Positions 1 to 6,890 of a stretch of DNA of 38,151 bases are shown in pieces. Source of the DNA: Verrucomicrobiota bacterium. Lineage in GTDB: Bacteria; Verrucomicrobiota; Verrucomicrobiia; Chthoniobacterales; UBA10450. The position numbers were made by a program, and so were the translations under genes. The notes beneath the pieces are model-generated. The model ran no database searches. It worked only from the letters and a program-made list of their open reading frames with translations, and was not told where the DNA came from. The stretch covers positions 1-38,151 of the forward strand of contig QHQO01000169.1 in NCBI GenBank assembly GCA_003221195.1, given 5' to 3'. Positions within the stretch are counted from its first letter, which is position 1; each line of letters opens with the position of its first letter.

Positions 1-67
1 CAGACTGCCCAGCACGCTGTGGCGACTGTGCAGATCCAACGCTGCATAAAGAGGAGTACTTCTTTTC

Positions 68-128
68 ATGGGGTTGATTTTAAACAGCTCGCCTTGCTAG
101 ACTTCGCTGCGAATTTAAAACCCCAATT
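68..128. repeat. Imperfect inverted repeat at left edge
   Basis: The arms at 68-84 and 114-128 read ATGGGGTTGATTTTAAA and TTTAAAACCCCAATT. They are inverse complements apart from a two-base bulge, with a loop of about 29 bases. The stretch 1-139 holds no gene I can recognise; one frame stays open from base 1 to 207 but resembles nothing. It is probably the tail of an earlier cassette, whose gene lies left of the window. Confidence 0.35.
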
Positions 129-139
129 AATGACGACTC

Positions 140-296
140 AGCCAACCGCTCTTTGGCGTTGCGCGTCGATGTCGATCTTGATTAGTTTATTCTCAACTGT
201 AGCGTAGCCGCGCTTTGATTCGCAAGTTCCCAATGCTCACCCCTCCTGGCTCCCATCTATCTCGCAGATTCCCAATCTGCTCGGTTCTCGTTAGGC
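140..296 (+). other. attC-like recombination site a (left end uncertain)
   Basis: The right core is clear: GTTAGGC at 290-296, a perfect GTTRRRY box preceded by CTCGGTTCTC, which is shared with the site ending at 3782. A weak left core (AGCCAAC) lies at 140-146. The 3' part carries a short repeat (263-282, with CAGATTCCCAATCTG inside) that recurs in the sites ending at 1907 and 2619. The site would close the cassette lying left of the window and open the NTF2-like cassette. The left boundary is a guess. Confidence 0.5.
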
Positions 297-351
297 GGCG
301 AGGTAAAACTATGGCCTTTTTTAACTCGGCAGTGCCATTAGGAGGATACAT

Positions 352-822
352 ATGTCACGCACAAGACTCTTAATTGCTTCGATCTCGTTTTTTGGTTGTC
401 TCACAACACAAGGCATTGCCCAGGACAGCAGATGAGGATCGCCAGACGACTCCACCGTTAAATTCATTATCGCTATAGAGGCGAAATGGGCCAGCTCAAG
501 CTGTAGCCCCCAGCCAGACCTAAAGGCCGTTATAGCAGACGACTTTCAAGGAACGGCAACCGACGGTCATCGCTACGACACGGTAGAAGCTATCGCTACT
601 GATCCCAAGGCAGTCGATCGCGACTGTCAGCTCGGGGACGTTAAGGTGCGATTCTTCGGAGACTCCATTGCCATCGCGTACGGATCAGAAAGCCGCATCC
701 GCAAGGCCGAAGACGGCAAGGAGGCAAAGCGATGCCAGGTGTGGACTGACACGTGGCTAAAGCGCAACGGGCAATGGCAAATCGTCGCGGCTCAAGATAC
801 GGTTATTCCGTGTCCCAAATGA
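352..822 (+). pseudogene. Cassette gene 1: exported NTF2-like/DUF4440 protein, in-frame TGA
   Basis: The frame starts at ATG 352 after a strong AGGAGG site (340-345) and runs to TGA 820-822. It encodes about 156 residues but is interrupted by a single in-frame TGA at 433-435 (codon 28). Codons 1-24 look like a signal peptide (MSRTRLLIASISFFGCL, then TQGIAQ). The rest fits the SnoaL/DUF4440 NTF2-like fold: a helix with AIEAKWASS, an ADDFQGTATDGHRY segment, VKVRFFGDSIAIAYG, and a closing DTWLKRNGQWQIVAAQ strand. Such proteins are small binding or enzyme-like folds whose ligand is rarely known. The stop falls just after the predicted signal cleavage region, so translation would give only the leader. 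The frame is otherwise clean, so the stop is recent or an assembly error. Recoding as selenocysteine is unsupported. The cassette ends in the attC at 906-1013. Confidence 0.72.
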
Positions 823-905
823 CGCACTTTTCTTTTATGGTTTGCTGTGCTTGGGCATTGTTTCTAGCTTTCTTGTCCCCGTATTTCGCATCGAGGGGGC
901 AAATC

Positions 906-1013
906 GGCTAACCAAACCATGCAGCGAACGCGGACCGTCCTTATGCCTAGCTTTGAGAGGATGCGAACATCATTTCTCGCTCACGCGGTCGCTGATTTTG
1001 TGTCTCATTAGCC
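906..1013 (+). other. attC site b
   Basis: This 108-base site begins GGCTAAC (906-912) and ends ATTAGCC (1007-1013), a GTTRRRY box with A for the first G. The ends pair (GGCTAA with TTAGCC). Inside, CAGCGAACGCG (922-932) pairs with CGCGGTCGCTG (984-994) except at one position, giving the two-stem fold expected of single-stranded attC. Its right half resembles that of site e (GGTCGCTG and AGTCGCTG followed by CTCATTAG and CTCGTTAG). It closes cassette 1, and the next start codon is 7 bases on. Confidence 0.78.
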
Positions 1014-1020
1014 GTCTAGT

Positions 1021-1578
1021 ATGCAGCTCGTGCGTCCCGGCCCCGAACACCTTGCGAGCTATGTCGCGGCGCTCGAGCGTGGGTGGTCTGCCGACAACGA
1101 GCGCGGTGTCGAGGCCGCACGGGAAGAGCTCTCCCGCATTCATGCCGATGCAGCGGCGTTTCTCGCCAGCATGGAAGACCGCGATGCTAAGGGTCCGCCC
1201 ATCACTCTTCCAGATGGTTCGGCGGCCAAGCGCCTCCCGGGCTTCAGGCGCTGGCTCTGGGACGGCGAATTCTGCGGCAGCATCGGGGTGCGGTGGCAGC
1301 CAGGTACTACGGCGCTACCGCCCTATTGTCTGGGGCATATCGGCTATGCCGTCGTGCCGTGGAAACAGCACCGCGGATACGCAAAGTTAGCGCTGCGCCT
1401 CATACTTCCAGAAGCCAAGGCAGTCGGCCTTCCGTACGTGGAGATCACCACTGATCCAGACAACATACCGTCACAGCGCGTGATCGAAGCGAATGGAGGC
1501 ATCCTGGTCGAGCACTTCATCAAACCCCAGCAGTTCGGCTGCAAGCCTGGACTGCGCTTTCGCATCATGTTCACATAA
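1021..1578 (+). CDS. Cassette gene 2: GNAT family N-acetyltransferase
   Basis: This 185-residue protein has the GNAT fold. GNAT enzymes move an acetyl group from acetyl-CoA to an amine; the substrate here cannot be told. The N-terminus starts a typical beta1-alpha1 unit (MQLVRPGPEHLASYVAAL). A central strand (GEFCGSIGVRW) leads to motif A, GHIGYAVVPWKQHRGYAKLA near residues 101-120. There, the Q-x-R-G-Y-A loop should hold the CoA pyrophosphate. Motif B (VEITTDPDNIPSQRVIEANG) follows, with the N-x-x-S-x-R-V-I-E pattern of this family. The frame is intact and ends 47 bases before the next attC, and no Shine-Dalgarno site is obvious in the 7 bases between the previous attC and the ATG. GNAT genes are common integron cargo and include aminoglycoside-resistance types, but nothing here marks this one as resistance. 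Confidence 0.88.
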   Translation: MQLVRPGPEHLASYVAALERGWSADNERGVEAAREELSRIHADAAAFLASMEDRDAKGPPITLPDGSAAKRLPGFRRWLWDGEFCGSIGVRWQPGTTALPPYCLGHIGYAVVPWKQHRGYAKLALRLILPEAKAVGLPYVEITTDPDNIPSQRVIEANGGILVEHFIKPQQFGCKPGLRFRIMFT

Positions 1579-1625
1579 TGGCGTCTGACCCCTCCATTCC
1601 ACGCCTGCGAGCAGGCACGCCAGTC

Positions 1626-1907
1626 GCCTAACCAAGCGCTGGAGCGAACCGCTGGCCGCTGTACTAAGAAAGTTGAGGGTTGAGAGATGATAGTTAAGAG
1701 TAAAGCAAAGCTTGCCGCTGCCAGCGGTGGCCCAGCTCTTTGACTCATGATCTGCCCGGCTCATTGGTTCTTTCGCTCCCGCTCGAGAACCGCTACCCTC
1801 GCGGCTTTTCCGTCTACCCCGCCGCGGCTTCCCAGCTCGCGGTGTTCGCCCTCTCGGGCTTACCCGTCTATCTCGTGGCCTCCCGGCTCACTCGATTCTC
1901 GTTAGGC
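1626..1907 (+). other. attC site c (long, composite)
   Basis: The site opens with a perfect GCCTAAC (1626-1632) and closes with a perfect GTTAGGC (1901-1907). At 282 bases it is far longer than a usual attC. An inner stem is visible: CTGGCCGCTG (1652-1661) and CAGCGGTGGCCCAG (about 1720-1733). The 3' half repeats sequence found in site d: TTTGACTCATGATCT at 1740-1754 matches 2532-2546, and CCGTCTATCTCG at 1864-1875 matches 2577-2588. One reading is an original attC of about 110 bases that lost its right core and gained a second right half carrying the shared repeat. The next gene starts 5 bases after it. Confidence 0.6.
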
Positions 1908-1911
1908 CGGT

Positions 1912-2404
1912 ATGCAATTGGTCGTCATATTTATCTTCAGCGCCACTCTGGCGAACGGTCTTCTCGCTGGAGGGGATGTAGATCGCTGGCTCGTAGGTAT
2001 GCCGGCATGGCAGTCAGTCGGAGTTCTCGGATGGGCGAAGTACAGCCGATTGGCGGACTTGGGCAGCGGGTTCGTGCTATATCCGTTACTCGCGATTGGC
2101 GGCACGCTGCTTTCACTTGCCGCAGCCGCGACCTTCATGCGCCAGGCGAAGCACGAGCGATTCGTGGCTATTCCGGTTTACGCGGCAGCGGCATTGGCTG
2201 TTGCGGGGCTTTTAATGACTGTTAAGGCTGCTCCTTTCATGTTGAGTCTGCGCCATATTGGAAACGAAGAGGTAGCTTTATTGAAGCAATGCCTTCAATG
2301 GATTTAAGCTATGGGGCGGCGTGAGAACGGTGCTGCAAACTCTGGCGTTTGCGGCGAATCTGTGGTCGCTTGCCGCCATTGCAAAACACCAGTCAGCGGA
2401 CTGA
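1912..2404 (+). pseudogene. Cassette gene 3: DUF1772-like membrane protein, frameshifted
   Basis: The first frame (1912-2307, 131 aa) has hydrophobic segments near residues 4-20, 50-74 and 86-104. Its AWQSVGVLGWAKYSRLADLG motif resembles DUF1772/anthrone-oxygenase-like membrane proteins. It stops at 2305-2307 just where that family continues. The next frame, read from about 2291, gives AFNGFKLWGGVRTVLQTLAF and then AANLWSLAAIAKHQSAD before TGA at 2402-2404. That supplies the missing last membrane helix. One extra T near 2290 explains the break; the restored protein would be about 163 residues. The function of the family in bacteria is unclear. The start codon follows the attC right core by 5 bases. 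The family assignment is from memory of the motif and could be a sister DUF, but the frameshift itself is well supported by the reading frames. Confidence 0.7.
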
Positions 2405-2432
2405 GCATTAGAGTTTCGTATTTCGCAATGCG

Positions 2433-2619
2433 ATCTAACCAATCGGTGCCCGGCTACCCTAGTGCGATTTGCGTCTTCGCGCTCACGCACTCCTGCCGTA
2501 ATGTTGTTCAACGCTAGCCGTGGCTTATCTCTTTGACTCATGATCTTTCCAGCTCAGTCGCCCTGTCGGCCTTGCCCGTCTATCTCGCAGATTCCCAACC
2601 TGCTCGGTTTCCGTTAGGC
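2433..2619 (+). other. attC site d (composite)
   Basis: It opens with ATCTAAC (2433-2439, perfect RYYYAAC) and closes with GTTAGGC (2613-2619). The length is 187 bases. The 3' half (from about 2526) matches the 3' half of site c at several places (TTTGACTCATGATCT and CCGTCTATCTCGCAG) and shares CAGATTCCCAA with site a. The 5' part may be an older attC, and CAACGCTAGCC near 2509-2519 may be its decayed right core. It separates cassettes 3 and 4. Confidence 0.6.
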
Positions 2620-2631
2620 GCAATTCATGCC

Positions 2632-3168
2632 ATGATCGATGTCGTTTACTATGTCGCGAGCAGCTTGGACGGTTACATCGCGACCGCAGATGGACGTGTC
2701 GACTGGCTTTCTCGATTCCACACTCCTGGAGAATACCACGGTGCGGGCGAGTTACAGGCGTCCGCGGACGCACTTTTACTCAGAAGTCACACCTATAAGT
2801 TTGCGGTCAACCTCGGGCATTGGCCTTCGCCGGAAAAGCTAACGTGGGTTTTTACCCGACGCGATCTGCCAGTGCTTCATCCTAGCATCACGCTCACCGC
2901 GCAGATTCCTCGGAAGGTTATCAACGTATTGGCATCACGTGGCCTTTGCCGCGCCTGGCTGATGGGCGGTGGGAAGCTGGCGTCGTCTTTTCACGCGGAG
3001 CAGCTTATTTCCCGGTACATTATCTCTGTATTTCCAGTTCTCCTCGGCGCGGGTATTCCGCTTTTCGCGCCACATTTATCGCCGCCAGACGAGCTTCAGT
3101 TTCGTACAGCCAAGCAGTTTGAGAGCGGTATCGTTGTGCTCACCTATGATCGCGCACAAACCGCCTAA
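2632..3168 (+). CDS. Cassette gene 4: RibD C-terminal/dihydrofolate-reductase-like protein
   Basis: This 178-residue protein belongs to the RibD C-terminal domain family (NADPH-dependent reductase fold, related to dihydrofolate reductase and the riboflavin reductase RibD). Visible motifs are SSLDGYIATADGRVDWL near the N-terminus, a Rossmann-like GGGKLASSF near residues 120-128 and VFPVLLGAGIPLF near 143-155. I chose ATG 2632, 13 bases after the attC core, because homologous sequence begins there. A longer frame back to 2533 would run through the recombination site. The TAA stop (3166-3168) lies inside the left core of the next attC, as is common in tight cassettes. Stand-alone members are often annotated dihydrofolate reductase family protein. 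A trimethoprim-resistance role is possible only in principle, since classic DfrA or DfrB residues are not evident. The frame is intact. Confidence 0.85.
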   Translation: MIDVVYYVASSLDGYIATADGRVDWLSRFHTPGEYHGAGELQASADALLLRSHTYKFAVNLGHWPSPEKLTWVFTRRDLPVLHPSITLTAQIPRKVINVLASRGLCRAWLMGGGKLASSFHAEQLISRYIISVFPVLLGAGIPLFAPHLSPPDELQFRTAKQFESGIVVLTYDRAQTA

Positions 3169-3271
3169 CCAACCGATGCACCGAAACGCGTGCCGCCATT
3201 ATGTTTGGCGTTCACTGTTTTATGAAGTCATTTGTAATTCGCGCAGTCGCTGACCTTGTGGCTCGTTAGAA
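3163..3271 (+). other. attC site e
   Basis: The left core is a perfect GCCTAAC (3163-3169); the right core is GTTAGAA at 3265-3271, imperfect only at the last base. The length is 109 bases. The left half (AACCAACCGATGCACCGAAACGCG) and right half (CGCGCAGTCGCTG) are close to those of site b, so b and e form one attC subfamily. The next start codon is 2 bases downstream. Confidence 0.75.
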
Positions 3272-3273
3272 CT

Positions 3274-3663
3274 ATGCGCCTCAGCGTTCTCGTGTTTTGC
3301 GCTTGTTTGCTCGGCACTGCGGAGCACGCCGCTTCGTCCGAGTCAACGACTCCACTGCAGGGATCAGGCGACCAGCAGAGAGTCTGGGATCTTGAGCGTG
3401 CATATTGGCGGTACGTCGAGACCAATGACTTGGCCGCCTATTCCAGCTTATGGCACAAGGATTTCCTAGGGTGGCCCTCGGTTAGTTCTGCCCCTGTCCG
3501 TAAAGATCACATCACCGATTGGATTACGTTCAGATGGGTGGACAAGGATGGTACTGGAGCGTCGCATACACTGCGTATCACGCATGCGTGGGTCCGGAGC
3601 GGACAGGACTGGCAGATTATCGGTGGGATGTCCATGCCAGAGCCTGAAAATCCGGCGAAGTGA
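3274..3663 (+). CDS. Cassette gene 5: exported DUF4440/SnoaL-like protein, probably internally deleted
   Basis: I start this 129-residue protein at ATG 3274, directly after the attC core. An upstream TTG at 3256 would lie inside the site. Residues 1-22 form a signal peptide (MRLSVLVFCACLLGTAEHAA). The mature part has the DUF4440 pattern: a helix with WDLERAYWRYVETNDLAAY, then SLWHKDFLGWP, and the closing pair HTLRITHAWVRSG and DWQIIGGMSMPEP. Between DHITDWIT and WVDKDGTGA the family usually has about 35 more residues covering two beta strands. Here the two parts are joined directly, so an in-frame deletion is likely (inferred from family length, about 150-165 residues). Whether the shortened fold works is unknown. 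It is the second NTF2-like protein in the array, but too unlike cassette gene 1 to be a recent copy. Confidence 0.75.
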   Translation: MRLSVLVFCACLLGTAEHAASSESTTPLQGSGDQQRVWDLERAYWRYVETNDLAAYSSLWHKDFLGWPSVSSAPVRKDHITDWITFRWVDKDGTGASHTLRITHAWVRSGQDWQIIGGMSMPEPENPAK

Positions 3664-3678
3664 TCGTGACCAACAAGA

Positions 3679-3782
3679 GTCTAACCAGACACTGCGACCA
3701 ACGCGGCACTTTGTTGTAAGCTTTTGATAATGGCACCCCAATTTTCAAAGTGCTGGGTGGCTCAGCTCGGTTCTCGTTAGGC
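3679..3782 (+). other. attC site f (best-formed)
   Basis: Both cores are perfect: GTCTAAC at 3679-3685 and GTTAGGC at 3776-3782, a total of 104 bases. Inside, GCGGCACTTTG (3703-3713) pairs with CAAAGTGCTGGG (3747-3758) to make a clear stem. The right end CTCGGTTCTCGTTAGGC is identical to that of site a. This is the strongest single piece of evidence for an integron array. Confidence 0.85.
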
Positions 3783-3817
3783 GTGGACGACGCACGATCA
3801 TGGAATAAGGGTGCGAG

Positions 3818-4234
3818 ATGAGCAGCCTTCGCTGCGAGGCTACGGCCTGCCAAGGAAGTATGATGTTTGCGATCAAAGCTGAGGTTAGCGATCCGTGTGC
3901 GGAGACGTTCGCGTTCAATGCTCAGAAGACGATGTATGGTGGCAAGCACATCGCCAAAGGAGATACGATCTTCGTCTTCGCGAGCGAGAACGAAGGCGGG
4001 CCAGGTCTCATCGCCAGCGGCGTCGTTACCTCGGCTAAAGCCATCGCAAAAAAACGGGGCATCGCGCGGCAAACACCCCGCGTGAGCATCACCATCAGGC
4101 GCACCGCGCTCGCGAAGCGGCGCCTCGGCCGGATCGAGCTCAGATTGTTTTCCGGTTGGAACGACGGTAGACCCGAGACCGAGCTCAATTTCAAATTCTA
4201 TCGTCAGGCAACGAACAAGATTGTCGGCATCTGA
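3818..4234 (+). CDS. Cassette gene 6: EVE/PUA-like domain protein, possible early stop
   Basis: This 138-residue frame carries a small basic domain: FAIKAEVSDPCAETFAFN, then HIAKGDTIFVFASENEGG, LIASGVVTSAKAI and LNFKFYRQATNKIVGI. The pattern of ligand-pocket strands (GDTIFVFASENEGG, GLIASGVV) is like EVE/PUA-like proteins, which bind modified bases or RNA. I call this tentatively. Start choice: ATG 3818, or ATG 3860, which has AAGGAAGT just upstream and opens directly on the conserved part. The TGA at 4232-4234 is followed in the same frame by GEAAVFLRRFF and TAA at 4268-4270. That looks like a natural amphipathic C-terminus, so TGA may be a one-base change from TCA. The gene follows the best attC of the array, and a decayed attC follows it. 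Confidence 0.65.
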   Translation: MSSLRCEATACQGSMMFAIKAEVSDPCAETFAFNAQKTMYGGKHIAKGDTIFVFASENEGGPGLIASGVVTSAKAIAKKRGIARQTPRVSITIRRTALAKRRLGRIELRLFSGWNDGRPETELNFKFYRQATNKIVGI

Positions 4235-4298
4235 GGTGAAGCGGCGGTGTTCCTCCGCAGATTCTTTTAACGAGAGAATTTCGATCTGAAACGATATG

Positions 4299-4503
4299 GC
4301 TCAACCAGTCGCTTGAGAACTCCGAAAGCTTGACTTATTCGCTCCCGCTCATTTGAAGCTCGCTCCTTCCCCAACTCGCTCACTGCTTCCCTCGCAGCTT
4401 CGCCTTCTATGTCGCTTTCCCATACGCTCCATTCGACCTGTCGGTTTGCCCATCTATGTCGCGCGCATCCCTGCGGCTCCATTCGCGAGCAGGCCCGTTG
4501 CTA
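4299..4503 (+). other. Decayed attC-like site, end of the array
   Basis: A perfect RYYYAAC box (GCTCAAC, 4299-4305) follows the last cassette gene. The next 190 bases resemble the 3' halves of sites c and d (TTCGCTCCCGCTC, then CCATCTATGTCG against CCGTCTATCTCG). No functional right core closes it; GTTGCTA at 4497-4503 is the nearest candidate. It fills the gap between cassette 6 and the opposed gene ending at 4508, and it marks the present right limit of the array. Confidence 0.45.
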
Positions 4504-4507
4504 CCCA

Positions 4508-6757
4508 TCAGTCTGGAAACTTTCCGCGCAAGACAGTGAGAGAATACGGGGGCAGTTCGTAGAATGAAGATGCTTCTTGTGTGAAGTGAGCTGGCGGGAG
4601 GCTTCGAATGGGGTGACCGTTTGGTCCGTCCTCATGCCATTCATACTGATCGCGCGAGAACCGAATTACATCTACGCTGCCGACGAACGTTGCCTGCGGT
4701 CGCGCGCCTGAGAAGTCGAACTCCAGGCTAAGTTGTGCTGTGCGCATGGGATCTTTGTTAATCGCCAGCAGGCCCCATTGTTTGTCCGGTCGTCGTACTG
4801 CATAGACGCTGACAGCAGATGATCCTGTTGGCTTCTGCGGGTCGACCCTCACCGGCGACTTCGTCGTCCGCCTCTCCCTGGCCAGGGAGAGGGTTGGGGT
4901 GAGGGTCGCGCTAGACACGCTCACGGGAAAGATCTCGTGTGTTTCGTTTGTTGGTTGCATCCATTCCTTTGTGATTAGTTGGGCGCCGTAGTAACTCGAT
5001 AGGCGATTCAGCTCATCACTGTTTGGATTCAGCTGCAGCATCATCAGGTTGCCCCAAGAACATTGGAGCTCGTCTTCGAGATAATTTGGCTCGTATCCGT
5101 ACAGGTACGGGTTGGAGCCGCCGAGTGTTAGAAACGTTCCCACTGTGTCCGCATTGAAGAGCGCGCCTTCGATGTCCACGTCATGGCGTCCCGCAAAAAC
5201 GGAATAGCCGTATTCCGTCATCAACCATGGAATTGCCGCAGGAACGCCATCCGCTCGCAAGCTGGTCATCATTTCACCCAGACGCTTTGGAGTTTGCAAC
5301 AGCTTCGGCGCCGCATCGGTGCAGACATTGTCGAACGGATAGAATTCGAACGAAAAGAAATCGAAGGGCACTCCCGCGCTTCGAACGCATTTGAGAAACC
5401 TAGTCATCCATGAACGATTGCCCGATGTATCAGGCCATGTGAGAAGTTGGCCGTCGAAGTTTTGCAGGCTTGGTCCTCCGAGTTTCAAACGCGGATTCAT
5501 CGCTGCGAGCCTACGAGCAACTCCAGCGTAAAGCGCGGCATAATCCTCCGGCGATGCCCACTGGCCGTCGGGTTCTTCGCCTAGCTCGATTCCTTCGAGA
5601 GGATATTGTCTCAGATAGCTAATCTCAGCTGCTGCATTTTCCGGCGTGTCGAACAAGACGCCGACAGGCACAAGCACGGGCAAGCCGTTCGTCAGCGCGC
5701 TGCGCAAGATGAAATCGAGTCCTGGTTGCTCGATTTTGTAATCAATGTCCTCGGCGCGGTGCCACGGATCGGTCGATGATACATAAATTACCGTCTGCCC
5801 GTACCGACCGGGCGCATGACGGATGTAATCGTGGAAATGATTGCGGCTACTTGCCCTGCCGGAGTGGGGCGCAGGCGGGTCGACACTCCCGAGCTCAATC
5901 TCGCGAATCGCAAATCCGAGCCGATCGCGAATGTCGTCCGATATTTGCGCACTTGCTTGCGAACTCCGGCTCATTACGACGCGGACGAAGCGAACCGCAA
6001 GCGGTTTTGCACATAGCCGAACAGATTCGTCGCCGCCCGATCCGCGGTTCAGCGCACCGCTTGGAAAAAGACGCCACTCGTCTTTCCGATCGGCGTGCAA
6101 ATGCATCGGATCATCGCCGCTCCAATACTCCGCCCTGTATTGCCGGGCGTATGGCGCCCCCCAATGAATCCGAATGGCGTTCACCGGTCTCGAGGCGCCC
6201 AGATCGATCACCACCCATTGCGGATGGGCATCATCGGCTTCGCCTGTGAAGTGGGAATCGAGATACGGATTGCTTTTCCAAAATGATTCTTCGTTGCCGT
6301 CTGTGATGCGTGAGTAACCATCATCGTTAGCCTGGTCGATCGTGTTTCCGCGTCGCGGCAAACGATAGCCGTAGGAGAGATTAATCGGCTCCGCCAGTGA
6401 ATCGTCAGAGATCCAGTATCCGCACTGATTAGCGGGATTGCTCCAAGTGCCTCGCGGATTCCAATGCCAGACTTCACCGGCCAATTCAGTCCGCAGTCGA
6501 TACGTAAGTGGCCCGAACCCGGCTGATCGCATCTCGGCGATGTTCTTGTCCGTAAACATCCGAGCACATTCATCCCGCTCGTGACCATCAACGCCGGCGC
6601 CTAACGCCTTGGTTGGCACGCACTGGTTTACCGGGTGATTCGCCATGACGATGGCAGAGAGCGAAAATGGCTTTTCATCAGCACGTGCGTCTGTTGCCGC
6701 TGCTAGTTGGGTGAGATTGATCCCGCTAAGACAAAGCGATGCGAAGGCGAAGCGCAC
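4508..6757 (-). CDS. Exported discoidin (F5/8 type C) plus TIM-barrel glycosidase-like protein
   Basis: I start at GTG 6757, where a signal peptide begins ([17 protein letters not shown], then AAATDARA). An ATG at 6946 keeps the frame open but runs through a palindromic repeat, so I treat it as false. The mature protein (about 720 aa) has an N-terminal region, then an F5/8 type C domain ([47 protein letters not shown]). Next is a TIM-barrel part resembling GH39/GH30-type glycosidases ([20 protein letters not shown], then LKLGGPSLQ and [13 protein letters not shown]). A C-terminal beta domain ends the protein. In [12 protein letters not shown] the Glu pair could be the acid/base; MTEYG could hold the nucleophile. 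Substrate is unknown, but a plant or soil polysaccharide is likely. The stretch encoded near 4871-4905 is a palindromic repeat inside the coding sequence. The gene is convergent with the cassette array. Confidence 0.8.
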   Translation of the reverse strand: MRFAFASLCLSGINLTQLAAATDARADEKPFSLSAIVMANHPVNQCVPTKALGAGVDGHERDECARMFTDKNIAEMRSAGFGPLTYRLRTELAGEVWHWNPRGTWSNPANQCGYWISDDSLAEPINLSYGYRLPRRGNTIDQANDDGYSRITDGNEESFWKSNPYLDSHFTGEADDAHPQWVVIDLGASRPVNAIRIHWGAPYARQYRAEYWSGDDPMHLHADRKDEWRLFPSGALNRGSGGDESVRLCAKPLAVRFVRVVMSRSSQASAQISDDIRDRLGFAIREIELGSVDPPAPHSGRASSRNHFHDYIRHAPGRYGQTVIYVSSTDPWHRAEDIDYKIEQPGLDFILRSALTNGLPVLVPVGVLFDTPENAAAEISYLRQYPLEGIELGEEPDGQWASPEDYAALYAGVARRLAAMNPRLKLGGPSLQNFDGQLLTWPDTSGNRSWMTRFLKCVRSAGVPFDFFSFEFYPFDNVCTDAAPKLLQTPKRLGEMMTSLRADGVPAAIPWLMTEYGYSVFAGRHDVDIEGALFNADTVGTFLTLGGSNPYLYGYEPNYLEDELQCSWGNLMMLQLNPNSDELNRLSSYYGAQLITKEWMQPTNETHEIFPVSVSSATLTPTLSLARERRTTKSPVRVDPQKPTGSSAVSVYAVRRPDKQWGLLAINKDPMRTAQLSLEFDFSGARPQATFVGSVDVIRFSRDQYEWHEDGPNGHPIRSLPPAHFTQEASSFYELPPYSLTVLRGKFPD
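4871..4905. repeat. Palindromic repeat embedded in a coding sequence
   Basis: CCTCTCCCTG and GCCAGGGAGAGG form a near-perfect hairpin, followed by GTTGGGGTGAGGGT. This type of element is usually intergenic. Here it lies in frame and encodes [13 protein letters not shown] between the barrel and the C-terminal beta domain, apparently as a tolerated linker. Confidence 0.7.
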
Positions 6758-6761
6758 AACG

Positions 6762-6811
6762 GTAGGGACGCCCCGCAGCGGCGTCCGGACGGCGCTGCGC
6801 ACCGTCCCTAT
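6762..6811. repeat. REP-like palindrome at the gene start
   Basis: GTAGGGACG at the left and CGTCCCTA at the right bracket GCGGCGTCCGGACGGCGCTGC, which is itself nearly symmetric. It lies just upstream of the proposed GTG start of the discoidin/barrel gene, arguing that the longer in-frame upstream part is not protein. A transcript could fold here before the start codon. Confidence 0.65.
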
Positions 6812-6890
6812 CTGCAAAATACCTGGAGACCCCATCCTCGTTTTGCGAAACTTTTTGGAGTGCGATGCGTCTTCGCATCGCTTTTCACTG

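Noticed and set aside
19-207. Open frame of 62 codons at the left edge
   Set aside because: No start site, no family resemblance, and it runs into the attC-like site.
433-435. TGA read as selenocysteine in cassette gene 1
   Set aside because: No SECIS-like hairpin directly behind it, no Sec-type protein family, and the codon sits right after the signal peptide where no redox residue is expected.
842-1390. Long frame overlapping cassette gene 2
   Set aside because: It is the shadow of the GNAT gene in another frame and crosses the attC site; its composition is not protein-like.
1344-2225. Frames on both strands across the composite attC c
   Set aside because: They cover recombination-site sequence and the shadows of the neighbouring cassette genes; no signal of coding.
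5776-6249. Plus-strand frames inside the discoidin/barrel gene
   Set aside because: Antisense shadows; the minus-strand frame carries the clear domains.
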